A DNA stretch of 64,000 bases from Eubacteriales bacterium mix99 (GTDB taxonomy: Bacteria; Bacillota; Clostridia; Caldicoprobacterales; DTU083). The stretch covers positions 434,001 through 498,000 of the forward strand of contig CP121690.1 of NCBI GenBank assembly GCA_038396605.1, written 5' to 3'. The notes beneath the pieces are model-generated. The model was not told the origin of the DNA and did no database searches. It saw nothing but the letters and a program-made list of their open reading frames with translations. This document shows positions 53,181 through 61,079 of the stretch, one piece after another (the stretch's first letter is position 1; the number at the start of each line of letters is the position of its first letter). A program made the translations under genes and the position numbers.

Positions 53181-53249
53181 TGTCACGGCTGAACTCCACC
53201 GGAGGGAATTGTTCTGATCCCTCAGTCCATTGCCTGATATACTTCAGGC

Positions 53250-53732
53250 TTAGCTCCGCCCGGAAGGAAACAGATATTTGCTGTATTTGTCCAGAACCAG
53301 CATCAGGACAGTCCCCAGCCCATAACAGGTCACCACTTGTCCAAACATAACGGACAAAACAGAAATCCACAGAGGAAAATGATAGACATAATGAAGCATT
53401 CCTCCAATGATCAAACCATTGACAACAACCGGCGGCAGTGGAACCAGTGCTTTTTTCGGCATCTTTCGGGACAGAAAGGCGGCAACCAGGGAAGCCAGAC
53501 TGCCCAGGACCACATCAATCGGCCCCACCGGGCTGAACAAATTGGACAGGAGTACCCCGATAAAAAGGCCTGGAATGGCAGCCGGCGTGTAAAAGGGAAG
53601 TACGGTCAGCATCTCTGAAACCCGGAATTCGATCAGACTCTCCCCAAAGCTGATGGGCGAAAAGAGCAGGGTCAGCACCACATAAATGGCAGCAATGACC
53701 GCTGCCTGAACCAGAAAACGTGTATTTTTCAA
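53250..53732 (-). CDS. queT: QueT: queuosine-precursor ECF transporter substrate-binding component
   Basis: This 160-residue integral membrane protein of the QueT family has five or six hydrophobic segments, with the characteristic N-terminal 'QAAVIAAIYVVLTLLFSPISFG', 'IEFRVSEMLTVLPFYTPAAIPGLFIGV', and the 'GSLASLVAAFLSRKM' loop. As the S component of an energy-coupling-factor importer it brings in a queuosine precursor (preQ1 or preQ0) using the shared EcfAA'T module, which is not in this window. The preQ1-I riboswitch upstream confirms the assignment. The initiator ATG is at 53732, with GGAGGAAG upstream. Confidence 0.93.
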   Translation of the reverse strand: MKNTRFLVQAAVIAAIYVVLTLLFSPISFGESLIEFRVSEMLTVLPFYTPAAIPGLFIGVLLSNLFSPVGPIDVVLGSLASLVAAFLSRKMPKKALVPLPPVVVNGLIIGGMLHYVYHFPLWISVLSVMFGQVVTCYGLGTVLMLVLDKYSKYLFPSGRS

Positions 53733-53813
53733 TTATTTCTTCCTCCATTTCAGCGGCAACCCCCTCTCTCCATACTTTTCGCAATGAAAAAACGGGCAAT
53801 AAAAAAGCATAAC

Positions 53814-53913
53814 AAAAAAGGCATTTCCGCCTTACCAAACAAAAATGCCCCTGATACGGTGCCCCGTATGAAATCCATAGTTTTGTTTCAAGACAGGATG
53901 GTTGCGAACTGTC
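53814..53913 (-). ncRNA. preQ1-I riboswitch with terminator platform
   Basis: On the minus strand the aptamer (53875-53913) has P1 GACAG / CTGTC, the loop TTCGCAACCATC and the A-rich tail TTGAAACAAAACTATGG, whose end can pair with CCAT of the loop to make the pseudoknot. Stem-loop-tail order and wording match preQ1-I aptamers such as that of Thermoanaerobacter tengcongensis. A small hairpin (ATACGG/CCGTAT, 53854-53869) and a terminator (GGCATTT / AAATGCC, 53820-53849, then T tract 53814-53819) follow. Binding of preQ1 should stop transcription before queT. Confidence 0.85.
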
Positions 53914-53930
53914 TATTCATTTCTCTTTCC

Positions 53931-53960
53931 ATGATAACACATTTTCTCCTGTTCCGGCAA
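53931..53960 (-). promoter_or_regulatory. Promoter of the queT riboswitch transcript
   Basis: TTGCCG (53955-53960) and TATCAT (53931-53936) are separated by 18 bases, placing the start near 53924, about ten bases before the riboswitch stem. This separates queT from lepB. Confidence 0.6.
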
Positions 53961-53973
53961 GAACCAAACTGTC

Positions 53974-54546
53974 TTACCGCAGCAGCTTGCTGATATCCGC
54001 CACCATGGTGCCTTTGATATTGGCACAGGGGATAAATCCGATTTTCCGGCTGTCCATGCTGTTATTGCGGTTGTCCCCCATCACAAAAACAGAACCCTCC
54101 GGTACGACAAACCGCTCATCCGGACCATATGTGAATTGATCCAGAAGATAGGGCTCCTCCAGGAGCTTTCCGTTCCGATATACCGCTCCCGCCCGGATTT
54201 CAATCACATCACCCGGCTGCCCGATCAGCCGCTTAATCCACAGATCCCGGCTTCCCAACCGATGAAAAATACGAATATCGGAAAGGTCATCCAGCAGGGA
54301 TCGTTCCCGGTCTGTACGGTGATCCACAACGACGATATCCCCATACTTCGGATGAAGATGCAGCGTCTTGCCAATACGGGACAGCAGAACGAAATCGTCG
54401 TCATGCAGGGTGGGATACATGGACTTTCCATCCACCTTTATGGGCTGCATGATAAATAAATTGATGAGAATGGCAAGGACAAAGGAAAAGCCAATCAGCC
54501 CGACCCATTCCAGCAGTGTGTTCAGCAATTTTTTCAGTCCGGCCAC
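53974..54546 (-). CDS. lepB: Signal peptidase I
   Basis: This 190-residue type I signal peptidase has one N-terminal membrane helix (about 14-33), the catalytic serine in 'DGKSMYPTL' (Ser42), the general-base lysine in 'WIKRLIGQPGDVI' (Lys105), and the 'VMGDNRNNSMDSRKIG' box. It cleaves Sec and Tat signal peptides on the outer face of the membrane; the binding proteins in this window are potential clients. The GTG at 54546 lies six bases after GAGGTG; another GTG three codons upstream overlaps that ribosome site. Confidence 0.94.
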   Translation of the reverse strand: MAGLKKLLNTLLEWVGLIGFSFVLAILINLFIMQPIKVDGKSMYPTLHDDDFVLLSRIGKTLHLHPKYGDIVVVDHRTDRERSLLDDLSDIRIFHRLGSRDLWIKRLIGQPGDVIEIRAGAVYRNGKLLEEPYLLDQFTYGPDERFVVPEGSVFVMGDNRNNSMDSRKIGFIPCANIKGTMVADISKLLR

Positions 54547-54586
54547 AATGCACACCTCAGTTTCTTTTGAAACCTTTTACAGATAT

Positions 54587-54613
54587 ATTATACACGATAG
54601 GAAAGTATTTCAA
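54587..54613 (-). promoter_or_regulatory. Candidate promoter of lepB
   Basis: On the minus strand TTGAAA (54608-54613) and TATAAT (54587-54592) are 15 bases apart, which is shorter than ideal. Confidence 0.5.
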
Positions 54614-54640
54614 AAGGAAAATTTTCAGAAGAAAGGTTCT

Positions 54641-54662
54641 CCTTTCGGAAGGTTCCGAAAGG
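54641..54662. repeat. 10-base-arm palindrome between lepB and the small lipoprotein gene
   Basis: CCTTTCGGAA (54641-54650) and TTCCGAAAGG (54653-54662) are perfect inverted copies separated by two bases. It lies between divergent genes and close to the lepB promoter, so it could be an operator. The two-base gap is too short for a good RNA hairpin. Confidence 0.6.
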
Positions 54663-54777
54663 GATTTCCCCTCGGAAGCAGAATAGATAAGTAGGAGGAT
54701 CGGATTGCCGGACAATTGGAATTTATCGGAGAAAAGGCTCTGTTTTCGTTTATTCCATCAAAAAGAAAGGACATGGT

Positions 54778-55086
54778 ATGATGAAAAAGAGAACAAGGAA
54801 AAGAATGCTGCTGCTCCCGGTTATGATACTATTGTTGCTGCCCGCTCTGACCGGTTGTGTACCGGGAGACGGCAGGAATACGCCGGCGCACCCGGCCGGG
54901 TTTTTCTGGGGAATATGGCATGGCTGGATTGCTCCGGTTTCGCTGATCTTATCCATATTTCGAAAAGGCATACGGATTTACGAAACGGCAAATACCGGAT
55001 GGTGGTATGATTTCGGCTTTTACATCTCCGTCATTGCTGGTTTTGGCAGCTTGTCCCTGTTCCGTAAGGCGAAAAAAAAGGATTAG
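54778..55086 (+). CDS. Small conserved lipoprotein-like membrane protein
   Basis: This protein of 101-102 residues has a basic start, a hydrophobic segment ending in the lipobox-like 'ALTGC', and two further hydrophobic stretches ('FFWGIWHGWIAPVSLILSIF' and 'FGFYISVIAGFGSLSLF') with a basic tail. I have seen this pattern in uncharacterised proteins of Firmicutes and Actinobacteria; no function is known to me. AAAGGAC precedes two adjacent ATG codons (54778, 54781), and either may be used. Its last four bases overlap the convergent deacetylase gene. Confidence 0.7.
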   Translation: MMKKRTRKRMLLLPVMILLLLPALTGCVPGDGRNTPAHPAGFFWGIWHGWIAPVSLILSIFRKGIRIYETANTGWWYDFGFYISVIAGFGSLSLFRKAKKKD

Positions 55087-56177
55087 GGTGCAAGGCTGTT
55101 GGAACGTGAGCCCGGGATCCGTTCAAAACGATAATTTTTGGACTTCAGATAATGAATGATTTCCGGCAGGGCTTTTACAGTGGATTGTTTCCCCGGAGCA
55201 TCGTGCATCAGCACAACCAATCCGTTCTGATGATGGACGGTGTCCTCCAGCCGGGCAATCAGCTGTTTTGCAGAGCGGGGTTTACGGGTTTCCGCATCCC
55301 CATTCAGGCTGTTCCAATCCACATACACATAGCCTGCATGGTTGGCCGCTTCCCGATAGGGCGCAAGAGTCTTTCCAAAGGATCCCCCCGGGAACCGGGT
55401 CAGCTTGAATTCCTTGTCCTGTCCCAGTATGGACTTCAGGATCTGCTCGCAGCGCACCACTTCAGCCATATAAATTTTGGGATCGCTGTATATTTGCCTG
55501 AACTCATGGCTGTAGCTGTGAGATCCGATCCCATGTCCCTCTGCGTATTCCCTTTTTATCATCTCCGGATAACGTTCGGCATTGGATCCAATGGAAAAGA
55601 ATGTTGCCTTGATTCCTTCCGCTTTCAGGATATCCAGAACGGGGGTTGTCTGAGAGGGGGTTGGACCGTCGTCAAACGTAAGGTATGCTGTCTTCTCTCC
55701 CTCCTGATGATAAATGCCGTCCAGCGTGGCCTGCAGCTGCTGCGTACTGGCCTCCACGGCCGGAATTGTACCGGACGCATTCCCCGGATCTGCTGAAGTC
55801 CGGGGTTCCGGGCCGGATGCTGATCCTGGATTGGATGTGGATACCGGGCCGGCTGCAGGTGTGGATTGCGGGCCGGATGTAGATGCCGGATCGGACGTGG
55901 ATGCTGCACCATTTGTTTCGTTTGGATTCTTTTTTCCCTGATACACCGGCTCTCCAAGCCGGTCCCCGACGATGCTTTTTTGAACCGGCAGGGCAGATGG
56001 CTTATTCATCAGACTTGCCGCCAATCCATAGCTTTCGCCCCCGTAGGATTCTCCTTCAGAACTGGAAACAGCCGACCCGGTTGCTTTATGAAAAAGAAAG
56101 ATGACAGATATATTCAAAATCAGAAAGAGCAATGTCATCCTTCCTGCAAACCTGCGTTTCCTGGTAATTTTAATCAT
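55083..56177 (-). CDS. Polysaccharide deacetylase, membrane-anchored
   Basis: This 364-residue protein has an N-terminal membrane helix (about 13-30) and then a low-complexity linker (about 85-140) made of Ser, Gly, Pro, Ala, Thr and Asp. A NodB-homology domain follows (about 155-355): 'KTAYLTFDDGPTPSQT' with the metal-binding Asp pair, 'GIGSHSYSHEF' with the His pair of the HSxSH zinc motif, 'RFPGGSF', and 'VVLMHD'. Such enzymes remove acetyl groups from peptidoglycan N-acetylglucosamine or from other glycans at the cell surface. The ribosome site is weak, so the exact start is uncertain. Confidence 0.87.
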   Translation of the reverse strand: MIKITRKRRFAGRMTLLFLILNISVIFLFHKATGSAVSSSEGESYGGESYGLAASLMNKPSALPVQKSIVGDRLGEPVYQGKKNPNETNGAASTSDPASTSGPQSTPAAGPVSTSNPGSASGPEPRTSADPGNASGTIPAVEASTQQLQATLDGIYHQEGEKTAYLTFDDGPTPSQTTPVLDILKAEGIKATFFSIGSNAERYPEMIKREYAEGHGIGSHSYSHEFRQIYSDPKIYMAEVVRCEQILKSILGQDKEFKLTRFPGGSFGKTLAPYREAANHAGYVYVDWNSLNGDAETRKPRSAKQLIARLEDTVHHQNGLVVLMHDAPGKQSTVKALPEIIHYLKSKNYRFERIPGSRSNSLAP

Positions 56178-56443
56178 CTGCGCGCCCCCATATCTGCTGC
56201 ACTCCTATAGTAAGTATATGCATACAGCAATATTTATGCCCCTATATTACAGCTATATGAATGGGTACCTTTCCCTTTGGAAAAGACATCTTCCGAGTGG
56301 ATTCCTCAAAATAACCGAGGCTCTTTTCCATTTCCCATTCTACCATATGAGACGCGTGAAATGTATAAATAGTTGTCATATTTTCATACTCTAACAAAGG
56401 CTTAATGACTTGTAACAATTGTGTTATATGTCGTATCCTACAA
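56178..56443. other. Gap between deacetylase and helD terminator
   Basis: About 265 AT-rich bases without a supported gene. On the minus strand TTGCTG and TATAGG near 56200-56230 are 15 bases apart and could serve as a weak deacetylase promoter. Nothing else is recognisable. Confidence 0.35.
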
Positions 56444-56471
56444 ACATCCTGTCGAATAAACGACAGGATGT
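56444..56471 (-). terminator. Terminator-like hairpin after helD
   Basis: ACATCCTGTCG (56444-56454) and CGACAGGATGT (56461-56471) form a perfect 11-base stem with a six-base loop, 27 bases beyond the helD stop. The T tract on the minus strand is short (TTTG). Confidence 0.65.
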
Positions 56472-56497
56472 CTCAGTGCCGGATGTGTCCTTATGCG

Positions 56498-58753
56498 TTA
56501 CAAACGTTCATAGTATTTCTGCGGGATATCCCTGAAAAATGGGGACAGCTCTCCTTCCGCAAACAGATGGAGCCGGTGCAGCGCCCGGGTACACGCCGTA
56601 TAAAACAATCTGCGGTCTCTCTCCAGACCATAATTTTCCGCATCTGTCCCATATACCACCGCCGCATCAAATTCCAGTCCCTTTGCAAGATATACAGGAA
56701 GAACGACAATTCCTTTGCTGAAATTGACGTCGTCCCTGGTCAGCAGGGAAACATGCAGCTTCTTTTTGATTGCGTCATGAAGCCGTCGGCTCTTTTCCGC
56801 CGTTTTACAGATGATGCCTATGGATTCCATGCCTTCATCTGCCAGATCCCGGATGTCCTTCACCAGCTGCTCCGTCAATTCCCCTTTGACCTCCGCCTGA
56901 TAAAGCCGGGGCTTTTCCCCATGCCTCTGAATGGACTCAATTTGCTGCCCGTCCTTCAGCACCGAACGGGTAAAGTTCACGATATCCGCCGTGGACCGGT
57001 ACCCTCTGACCAGCTTCAAAACCGCCTGGCTGTGTGGCTTTATGACTTCCGTAACCGTCCGGTATTGGAAAGCCCCCTTCAATGGATTAATCACCTGATT
57101 GAAATCTCCGAGCAGAGTCATCTTCGTTTCGGGAAACAGCTGCTTCAGGATTCCATACTGAATCGGGGTATAGTCCTGCGCTTCGTCCACCACCACATGG
57201 CGGATCTGTCCCATCTCGGGAACGCCTTCCAACATTCCCTTTAGATATACAAAAGCGGCAATGTCCTCATAACCCGGTATTTTTCGGGAAAACCGGGCAG
57301 CGGTATCTGCACAGATCTCCCTGTAGTGTTCCGGCAGATGTTCGCCTGCCAGGGAAACAAACAGATCCACGTTGGAAAACAGCTCCTTAAAAGCCTGATA
57401 CCCGTCAAACTGCAGCATATCTTCAATTTCCCTTCGGACTTTCTTAAATTCCCTGTAGACAAATAACCGGCTGTATGCTTTTGCATTGCTCCTGTATTCC
57501 GGGGAGCCCAGAAATTCATCCCATAATTCCTTCCACCGCCGGTACCATGCCGGCCGGATCCGGTAATACAGGCGACTTTTGATTTTCTGTAGTCTTTTTG
57601 CCAGGGGAAGAGGTGCATAGTCCTCTTCATACAATTGCCTGATCTCCTCAACGGATACCAGCGTCTCGCCCCGGAAGGCAATATCGTGAAACCGCATGGC
57701 CTGAAATTCCAGATAACGGGCATAGCCATTGAGGAGATGATAAAAATCAACCGAAGACTTATAGGCGATGCCCCACATTCTCGGAAGCTGATCTTCCCGC
57801 TGTCCGGAGGCCAGGATATATTCCATCTGTTCGCTGCTGGTCTCATAGGTCAGTCCCCTGCCGGCCATCTTCGCAATATATTCATCAAAGGTGGTCTGCT
57901 GCATATTCTCTTCTCCCAGCTCCGGAAGCACATTGGAGATATAGTCATTGAATACGGTATTAGGGGAAAAGATCAGAATATTTCCGGAAGTCATGTTCTC
58001 ATCCCGATACTGATACAGCAGCCAGGCAATCCGGTGCAGTGCGATGGAAGTCTTTCCGCTGCCTGCGACCCCCTGCACCATCAGCAGCTGATGACCTTCA
58101 TCCCGGATCACGCGGTTCTGTTCCTTTTGAATGGTGTTGACAATGTTGCGCATCTTTTCATCGGTGTTCTTGCTCAGAATCTCCTGCAGAAGCTCATCGT
58201 CAATCTTGATGCCGGTATCCAGCATATAGTCCAGCCGGTCCTCCGTGATCCGATACTGGCGTTTCAGATTAACACGGCCTTCTATCACGCCATCCATGCA
58301 GCGATAGGATGCCGGGCCCAGTTCATAGTCGTAGAAAATGCCGGAAATCGGCGCACGCCAGTCATAGATGAGAATGTTTCCCCGTTCATCAAAAAAGGAA
58401 GTAATTCCGATATAAACCTGCTCGGTATCGATACTGCCATTTTCCATAAAGTCAATTCTTCCAAAATAAGGGGACTTTTTCAGCCTCTCCAGTTTATTCA
58501 GTTGATTTCTGGCAATCCGAAATCTCTGATTTTCCTGTTTGAGGGCATCCATGGACTGCTTGAGTTCCACCGCAGCATCCGTATCCCCGTAGTTCCATGT
58601 ATGATCCCCTTCCTCCCATATCGATTGCCTGGTTTTCAAAATAGACGTCCGATAGGACTGCACCTCGGACGATCTGCGGGAAAGCTCCCTCCTGATTTTT
58701 TGATAAACCTGTGCAAGACGCTTCGCTTCCCTGTCCCACTGACTCGGATCCAT
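56498..58753 (-). CDS. helD: HelD-type RNA polymerase-recycling ATPase
   Basis: This 751-residue superfamily 1 helicase-like protein has an N-terminal coiled-coil arm (residues about 5-100), which in HelD inserts into stalled RNA polymerase. It also has 'RAPISGIFYDYELGPASY', Walker A 'GVAGSGKTSIALHR', 'VVDEAQDYTPIQYGIL', 'TLLGDFNQVINP' and 'GLEFDAAVVYG'. HelD uses ATP to pull polymerase off DNA and recycle it. The start is the ATG at 58753 after GGGGAGATGGAG; the frame continues upstream to 58897, but those residues come from an AT-rich promoter region. Confidence 0.88.
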   Translation of the reverse strand: MDPSQWDREAKRLAQVYQKIRRELSRRSSEVQSYRTSILKTRQSIWEEGDHTWNYGDTDAAVELKQSMDALKQENQRFRIARNQLNKLERLKKSPYFGRIDFMENGSIDTEQVYIGITSFFDERGNILIYDWRAPISGIFYDYELGPASYRCMDGVIEGRVNLKRQYRITEDRLDYMLDTGIKIDDELLQEILSKNTDEKMRNIVNTIQKEQNRVIRDEGHQLLMVQGVAGSGKTSIALHRIAWLLYQYRDENMTSGNILIFSPNTVFNDYISNVLPELGEENMQQTTFDEYIAKMAGRGLTYETSSEQMEYILASGQREDQLPRMWGIAYKSSVDFYHLLNGYARYLEFQAMRFHDIAFRGETLVSVEEIRQLYEEDYAPLPLAKRLQKIKSRLYYRIRPAWYRRWKELWDEFLGSPEYRSNAKAYSRLFVYREFKKVRREIEDMLQFDGYQAFKELFSNVDLFVSLAGEHLPEHYREICADTAARFSRKIPGYEDIAAFVYLKGMLEGVPEMGQIRHVVVDEAQDYTPIQYGILKQLFPETKMTLLGDFNQVINPLKGAFQYRTVTEVIKPHSQAVLKLVRGYRSTADIVNFTRSVLKDGQQIESIQRHGEKPRLYQAEVKGELTEQLVKDIRDLADEGMESIGIICKTAEKSRRLHDAIKKKLHVSLLTRDDVNFSKGIVVLPVYLAKGLEFDAAVVYGTDAENYGLERDRRLFYTACTRALHRLHLFAEGELSPFFRDIPQKYYERL

Positions 58754-58838
58754 AAACTCTCCATCTCCCCTTTCCCGGTAAACGCTTCCTCCCGGAAGCT
58801 TCAGGAAAAATAAAATACAACAAATATTCCAGAATCTA

Positions 58839-58867
58839 TTGACAGTTAAGTAATAGTCTGATATAGT
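58839..58867 (+). promoter_or_regulatory. Near-consensus plus-strand promoter with no gene downstream
   Basis: TTGACA (58839-58844) and TATAGT (58862-58867) are exactly 17 bases apart, the best promoter in the window by eye. It points away from helD into a 230-base gene-free stretch that ends in a strong hairpin. Confidence 0.7.
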
Positions 58868-58873
58868 ATATAT

Positions 58874-59078
58874 TGATGTTTTTTGCTTAATTATCACATT
58901 TTTACATGATGATATTTTACGCTATTTTATTGGGCTTGTCAAGATGATTGGACGATCTGGAGTTTTAAAGCCCTCCGGATCATGAATGTTTTCAAACAAT
59001 AAAGAACGCGGAATATATAAATGCGGAGGTCAGAAAGGCCGGTGGGAAATCCACCGGCCTTTCTGACCTCTGTCTTAA
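58874..59078 (+). ncRNA. Candidate small RNA of about 200 nt
   Basis: The interval between the promoter at 58839-58867 and the hairpin at 59026-59070 holds no convincing coding frame; the only ATG frame is 13 codons without a ribosome site. A transcript would end in the 20-base-pair hairpin followed by TGTCTTAATTATTTTC. No known RNA family is recognised. The 3' part overlaps the 3' region of yhaM on the other strand. Confidence 0.4.
59026..59070. terminator. Perfect 20-base-pair hairpin downstream of yhaM
   Basis: Arms 59026-59045 and 59051-59070 are fully complementary, with a GAAAT loop. A weak T-rich run follows on each side (plus: TTAATTATTTTC; minus: CATTTATATATT). It probably ends yhaM transcription on the minus strand and any plus-strand RNA. 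Confidence 0.7.
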
Positions 59079-59100
59079 TTATTTTCTCTTCCAAAGCCTG

Positions 59101-60111
59101 TCAGGCTCCCTGTACCGTCTGACGGTCGGAATCATCCGTTTTCTCCGGACTGTCTGATTTCTCCGCTTTCGGTTTATACATCTGCCGGTTATTGAGCAGC
59201 CAGACCCGATCGGAAAACTCACCCGGTTTTACTGCCTTCAATGCCTTTTGCATATCATACATTCTTGCATCAATCATATCCAGATAATGCAGGATCTCCC
59301 CTTCCGGAATCATAGGCCGCTTTGGGCTCCCGAATTCCGGCTCATAGTGATGAGCCAGTATCATATGTTCCAGCAGCATGACCGTTTCTTGATTCGCATG
59401 GATTTCCCTGCCGACCCGGTCGATATCCATGATCCCCTGGACGATATGTCCCAGAAGCACCCCTTCCGGAGTATAGGAAGATACGACTCCGAGTTCGTTG
59501 GCATCCATTTCCTCTGTCTTTGCCAGGTCATGCAGGATGACTCCGGCATACAGCAGATCCCGGTTCAAAAATGGATAAACTTCCAACACCCTCTCGGCCA
59601 TTTTCAGCATGGTGGAGGTATGATATAACAAACCGCCCCGAATGGAGTGATGGTTTTTCATTGCCGCCGGATAGCACATCAGTTTTTCCCGTTTTTCATT
59701 CAAAAGTGTGCTGGTGATCTGCTTGAGATCCTTATCCTGGATCCGTATGACAAACTGCAGTATCTCTCCCAGCATATCCTCGGAAGAATAAGGTGCTGTC
59801 GGTACGAAGTCCTCCGGTCGGACATGGTCCTCCGGACGGATGTCCCGGATTCGCTCCACTTTCACCTGAAGCTGGCCCTGCCATTCGTTGACCAGCCCTT
59901 TCAGCTTGACCAGCATGCCATCCTTTAATTTCATGTTCCGCATCATATTATCCGGATCCCAGATCTTCCCGTTGACTTCTCCGGTGCGATCCGCAATGGT
60001 CATATCGATATATCTGTTATTTGCATTTGACGTCCTGAGAACGGCAGTCTTGATCATATAGAATCCCTGCACGGTCTCTCCCTTGCCAAAAGAGATTACC
60101 TCCTTCTGCAA
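59101..60111 (-). CDS. yhaM: YhaM family 3'-5' exoribonuclease
   Basis: This 336-residue protein combines an N-terminal OB-fold (residues about 10-95, 'DRTGEVNGKIWDPD') with an HD domain (about 150-300: 'HHSIRGGLLYHTSTMLKMA', the HD pair in 'ILHDLAKTEEM', 'LEHMILAHHYEPEFGSP'). This is the YhaM/CBF1 layout, a Mn-dependent exonuclease of RNA and single-stranded DNA in the cytoplasm. The start is TTG, preceded by AAGGAGGGG seven bases upstream. The C-terminal tail is charged and variable. It stands alone. Confidence 0.9.
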   Translation of the reverse strand: MQKEVISFGKGETVQGFYMIKTAVLRTSNANNRYIDMTIADRTGEVNGKIWDPDNMMRNMKLKDGMLVKLKGLVNEWQGQLQVKVERIRDIRPEDHVRPEDFVPTAPYSSEDMLGEILQFVIRIQDKDLKQITSTLLNEKREKLMCYPAAMKNHHSIRGGLLYHTSTMLKMAERVLEVYPFLNRDLLYAGVILHDLAKTEEMDANELGVVSSYTPEGVLLGHIVQGIMDIDRVGREIHANQETVMLLEHMILAHHYEPEFGSPKRPMIPEGEILHYLDMIDARMYDMQKALKAVKPGEFSDRVWLLNNRQMYKPKAEKSDSPEKTDDSDRQTVQGA

Positions 60112-60263
60112 ATCAACCCCTCCTTTTCTACTCTATTGATTCTATCATGATCCCCCGCAAAAAAGAAGGCATATTTTGAAAACAAACCCGCTTTGCGGAG
60201 GTAAGAGCCGTTCGGGAGAGGATCTGCAGAATGGCGGATTGCCCTGCAGGGCAGAATCAGCCG
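60112..60263. other. Gap between yhaM and the peptide/oligosaccharide importer operon
   Basis: This holds the yhaM ribosome site and an extended -10 candidate (TGATAGAAT on the minus strand). A short CCGC-AAA-GCGG hairpin followed by GTTTGTTTT (about 60178-60201, minus) may be a weak terminator of the importer operon. No gene is seen. Confidence 0.4.
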
Positions 60264-61079
60264 TCATGCATCCAGATTCCATTCTTCATAAATCTTCGGC
60301 ACATCTTCGATCAGATGCCTGGTGTAAGGTGCCTTTGGATGCAGGATGACCTCATCCGCTGATCCATGCTCCACAAACTTTCCATGCTCCATAATATATA
60401 CCGTATCGGATACATAATAGGCCAGACCGATATCGTGGGTAATAAAAAGGACCGTCATATGGCTCTCCCTCCTCAGCTTCTGAAGCATATCCAGAATAGT
60501 TGCCCTGGAGCAGGCGTCAATCATGGAGGTAGGTTCATCCGCCAGAAGAATTTTCGGCTTCAGCAGGAAGATCCTGGCGATCATCAGCCGCTGCATCTGG
60601 CCGCCGGACAGCTCAAAAGGATATTTGTTGGTCAGTTCCTCAAACTTCAGATTGACAAAGCCGCACGCTTTCGTCATCTTCTCTGCTTTTTGCTCCCTGG
60701 AAAGATGTTTTCCACCCCGCATATTGATACAGTCCAGCAGTACGGAATCAATCCGGTTAAACATATTATAAGAGGCAAAGGGATCCTGAAAAATAGCCTG
60801 AATGTTCTTCCAGTATTCCTTTCTCTTTCTCCCGGTGGAAATATCCCTGGGCTTCCCCTGATACCGAATCTCCCCTTCCGTAAGAGAAATGAGTCCCAGC
60901 AGCATCTTGGAAAAAGTGGTTTTGCCGGAGCCGGACTCCCCCACAAGGGAAATAAATTCTCCTTCGCGGAACTCAAAGTCCACATGATCCACTGCGACAG
61001 TCCCGTTCTCCCCTGTCCCGAATACCTTTGTCACGCCCCTGCCGGAAAGACAGAAATTTTCCTCCTTCGTTTTATTCAT
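60264..61079 (-). CDS. ABC transporter ATPase, OppF/DppF-like
   Basis: This 271-residue ATPase of the dipeptide/oligopeptide (or cello-/xylo-oligosaccharide) importer class shows Walker A '[16 protein letters not shown]', the signature '[14 protein letters not shown]', Walker B '[12 protein letters not shown]' and the H-loop 'LFITHDIG'. It lacks the C-terminal zinc-finger-like extension common in OppF. The start is the ATG at 61079 with GGGAGGTG upstream, overlapping the end of the preceding gene by eight bases; a longer open frame to 61217 only reads that gene's tail out of frame. Confidence 0.88.
   Translation of the reverse strand: MNKTKEENFCLSGRGVTKVFGTGENGTVAVDHVDFEFREGEFISLVGESGSGKTTFSKMLLGLISLTEGEIRYQGKPRDISTGRKRKEYWKNIQAIFQDPFASYNMFNRIDSVLLDCINMRGGKHLSREQKAEKMTKACGFVNLKFEELTNKYPFELSGGQMQRLMIARIFLLKPKILLADEPTSMIDACSRATILDMLQKLRRESHMTVLFITHDIGLAYYVSDTVYIMEHGKFVEHGSADEVILHPKAPYTRHLIEDVPKIYEEWNLDA

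Noticed and set aside
60240-60253. 14-base palindrome TGCCCTGCAGGGCA after the importer operon
   Set aside because: Single copy, contains a PstI-like core, no promoter nearby and no T tract; chance is sufficient.
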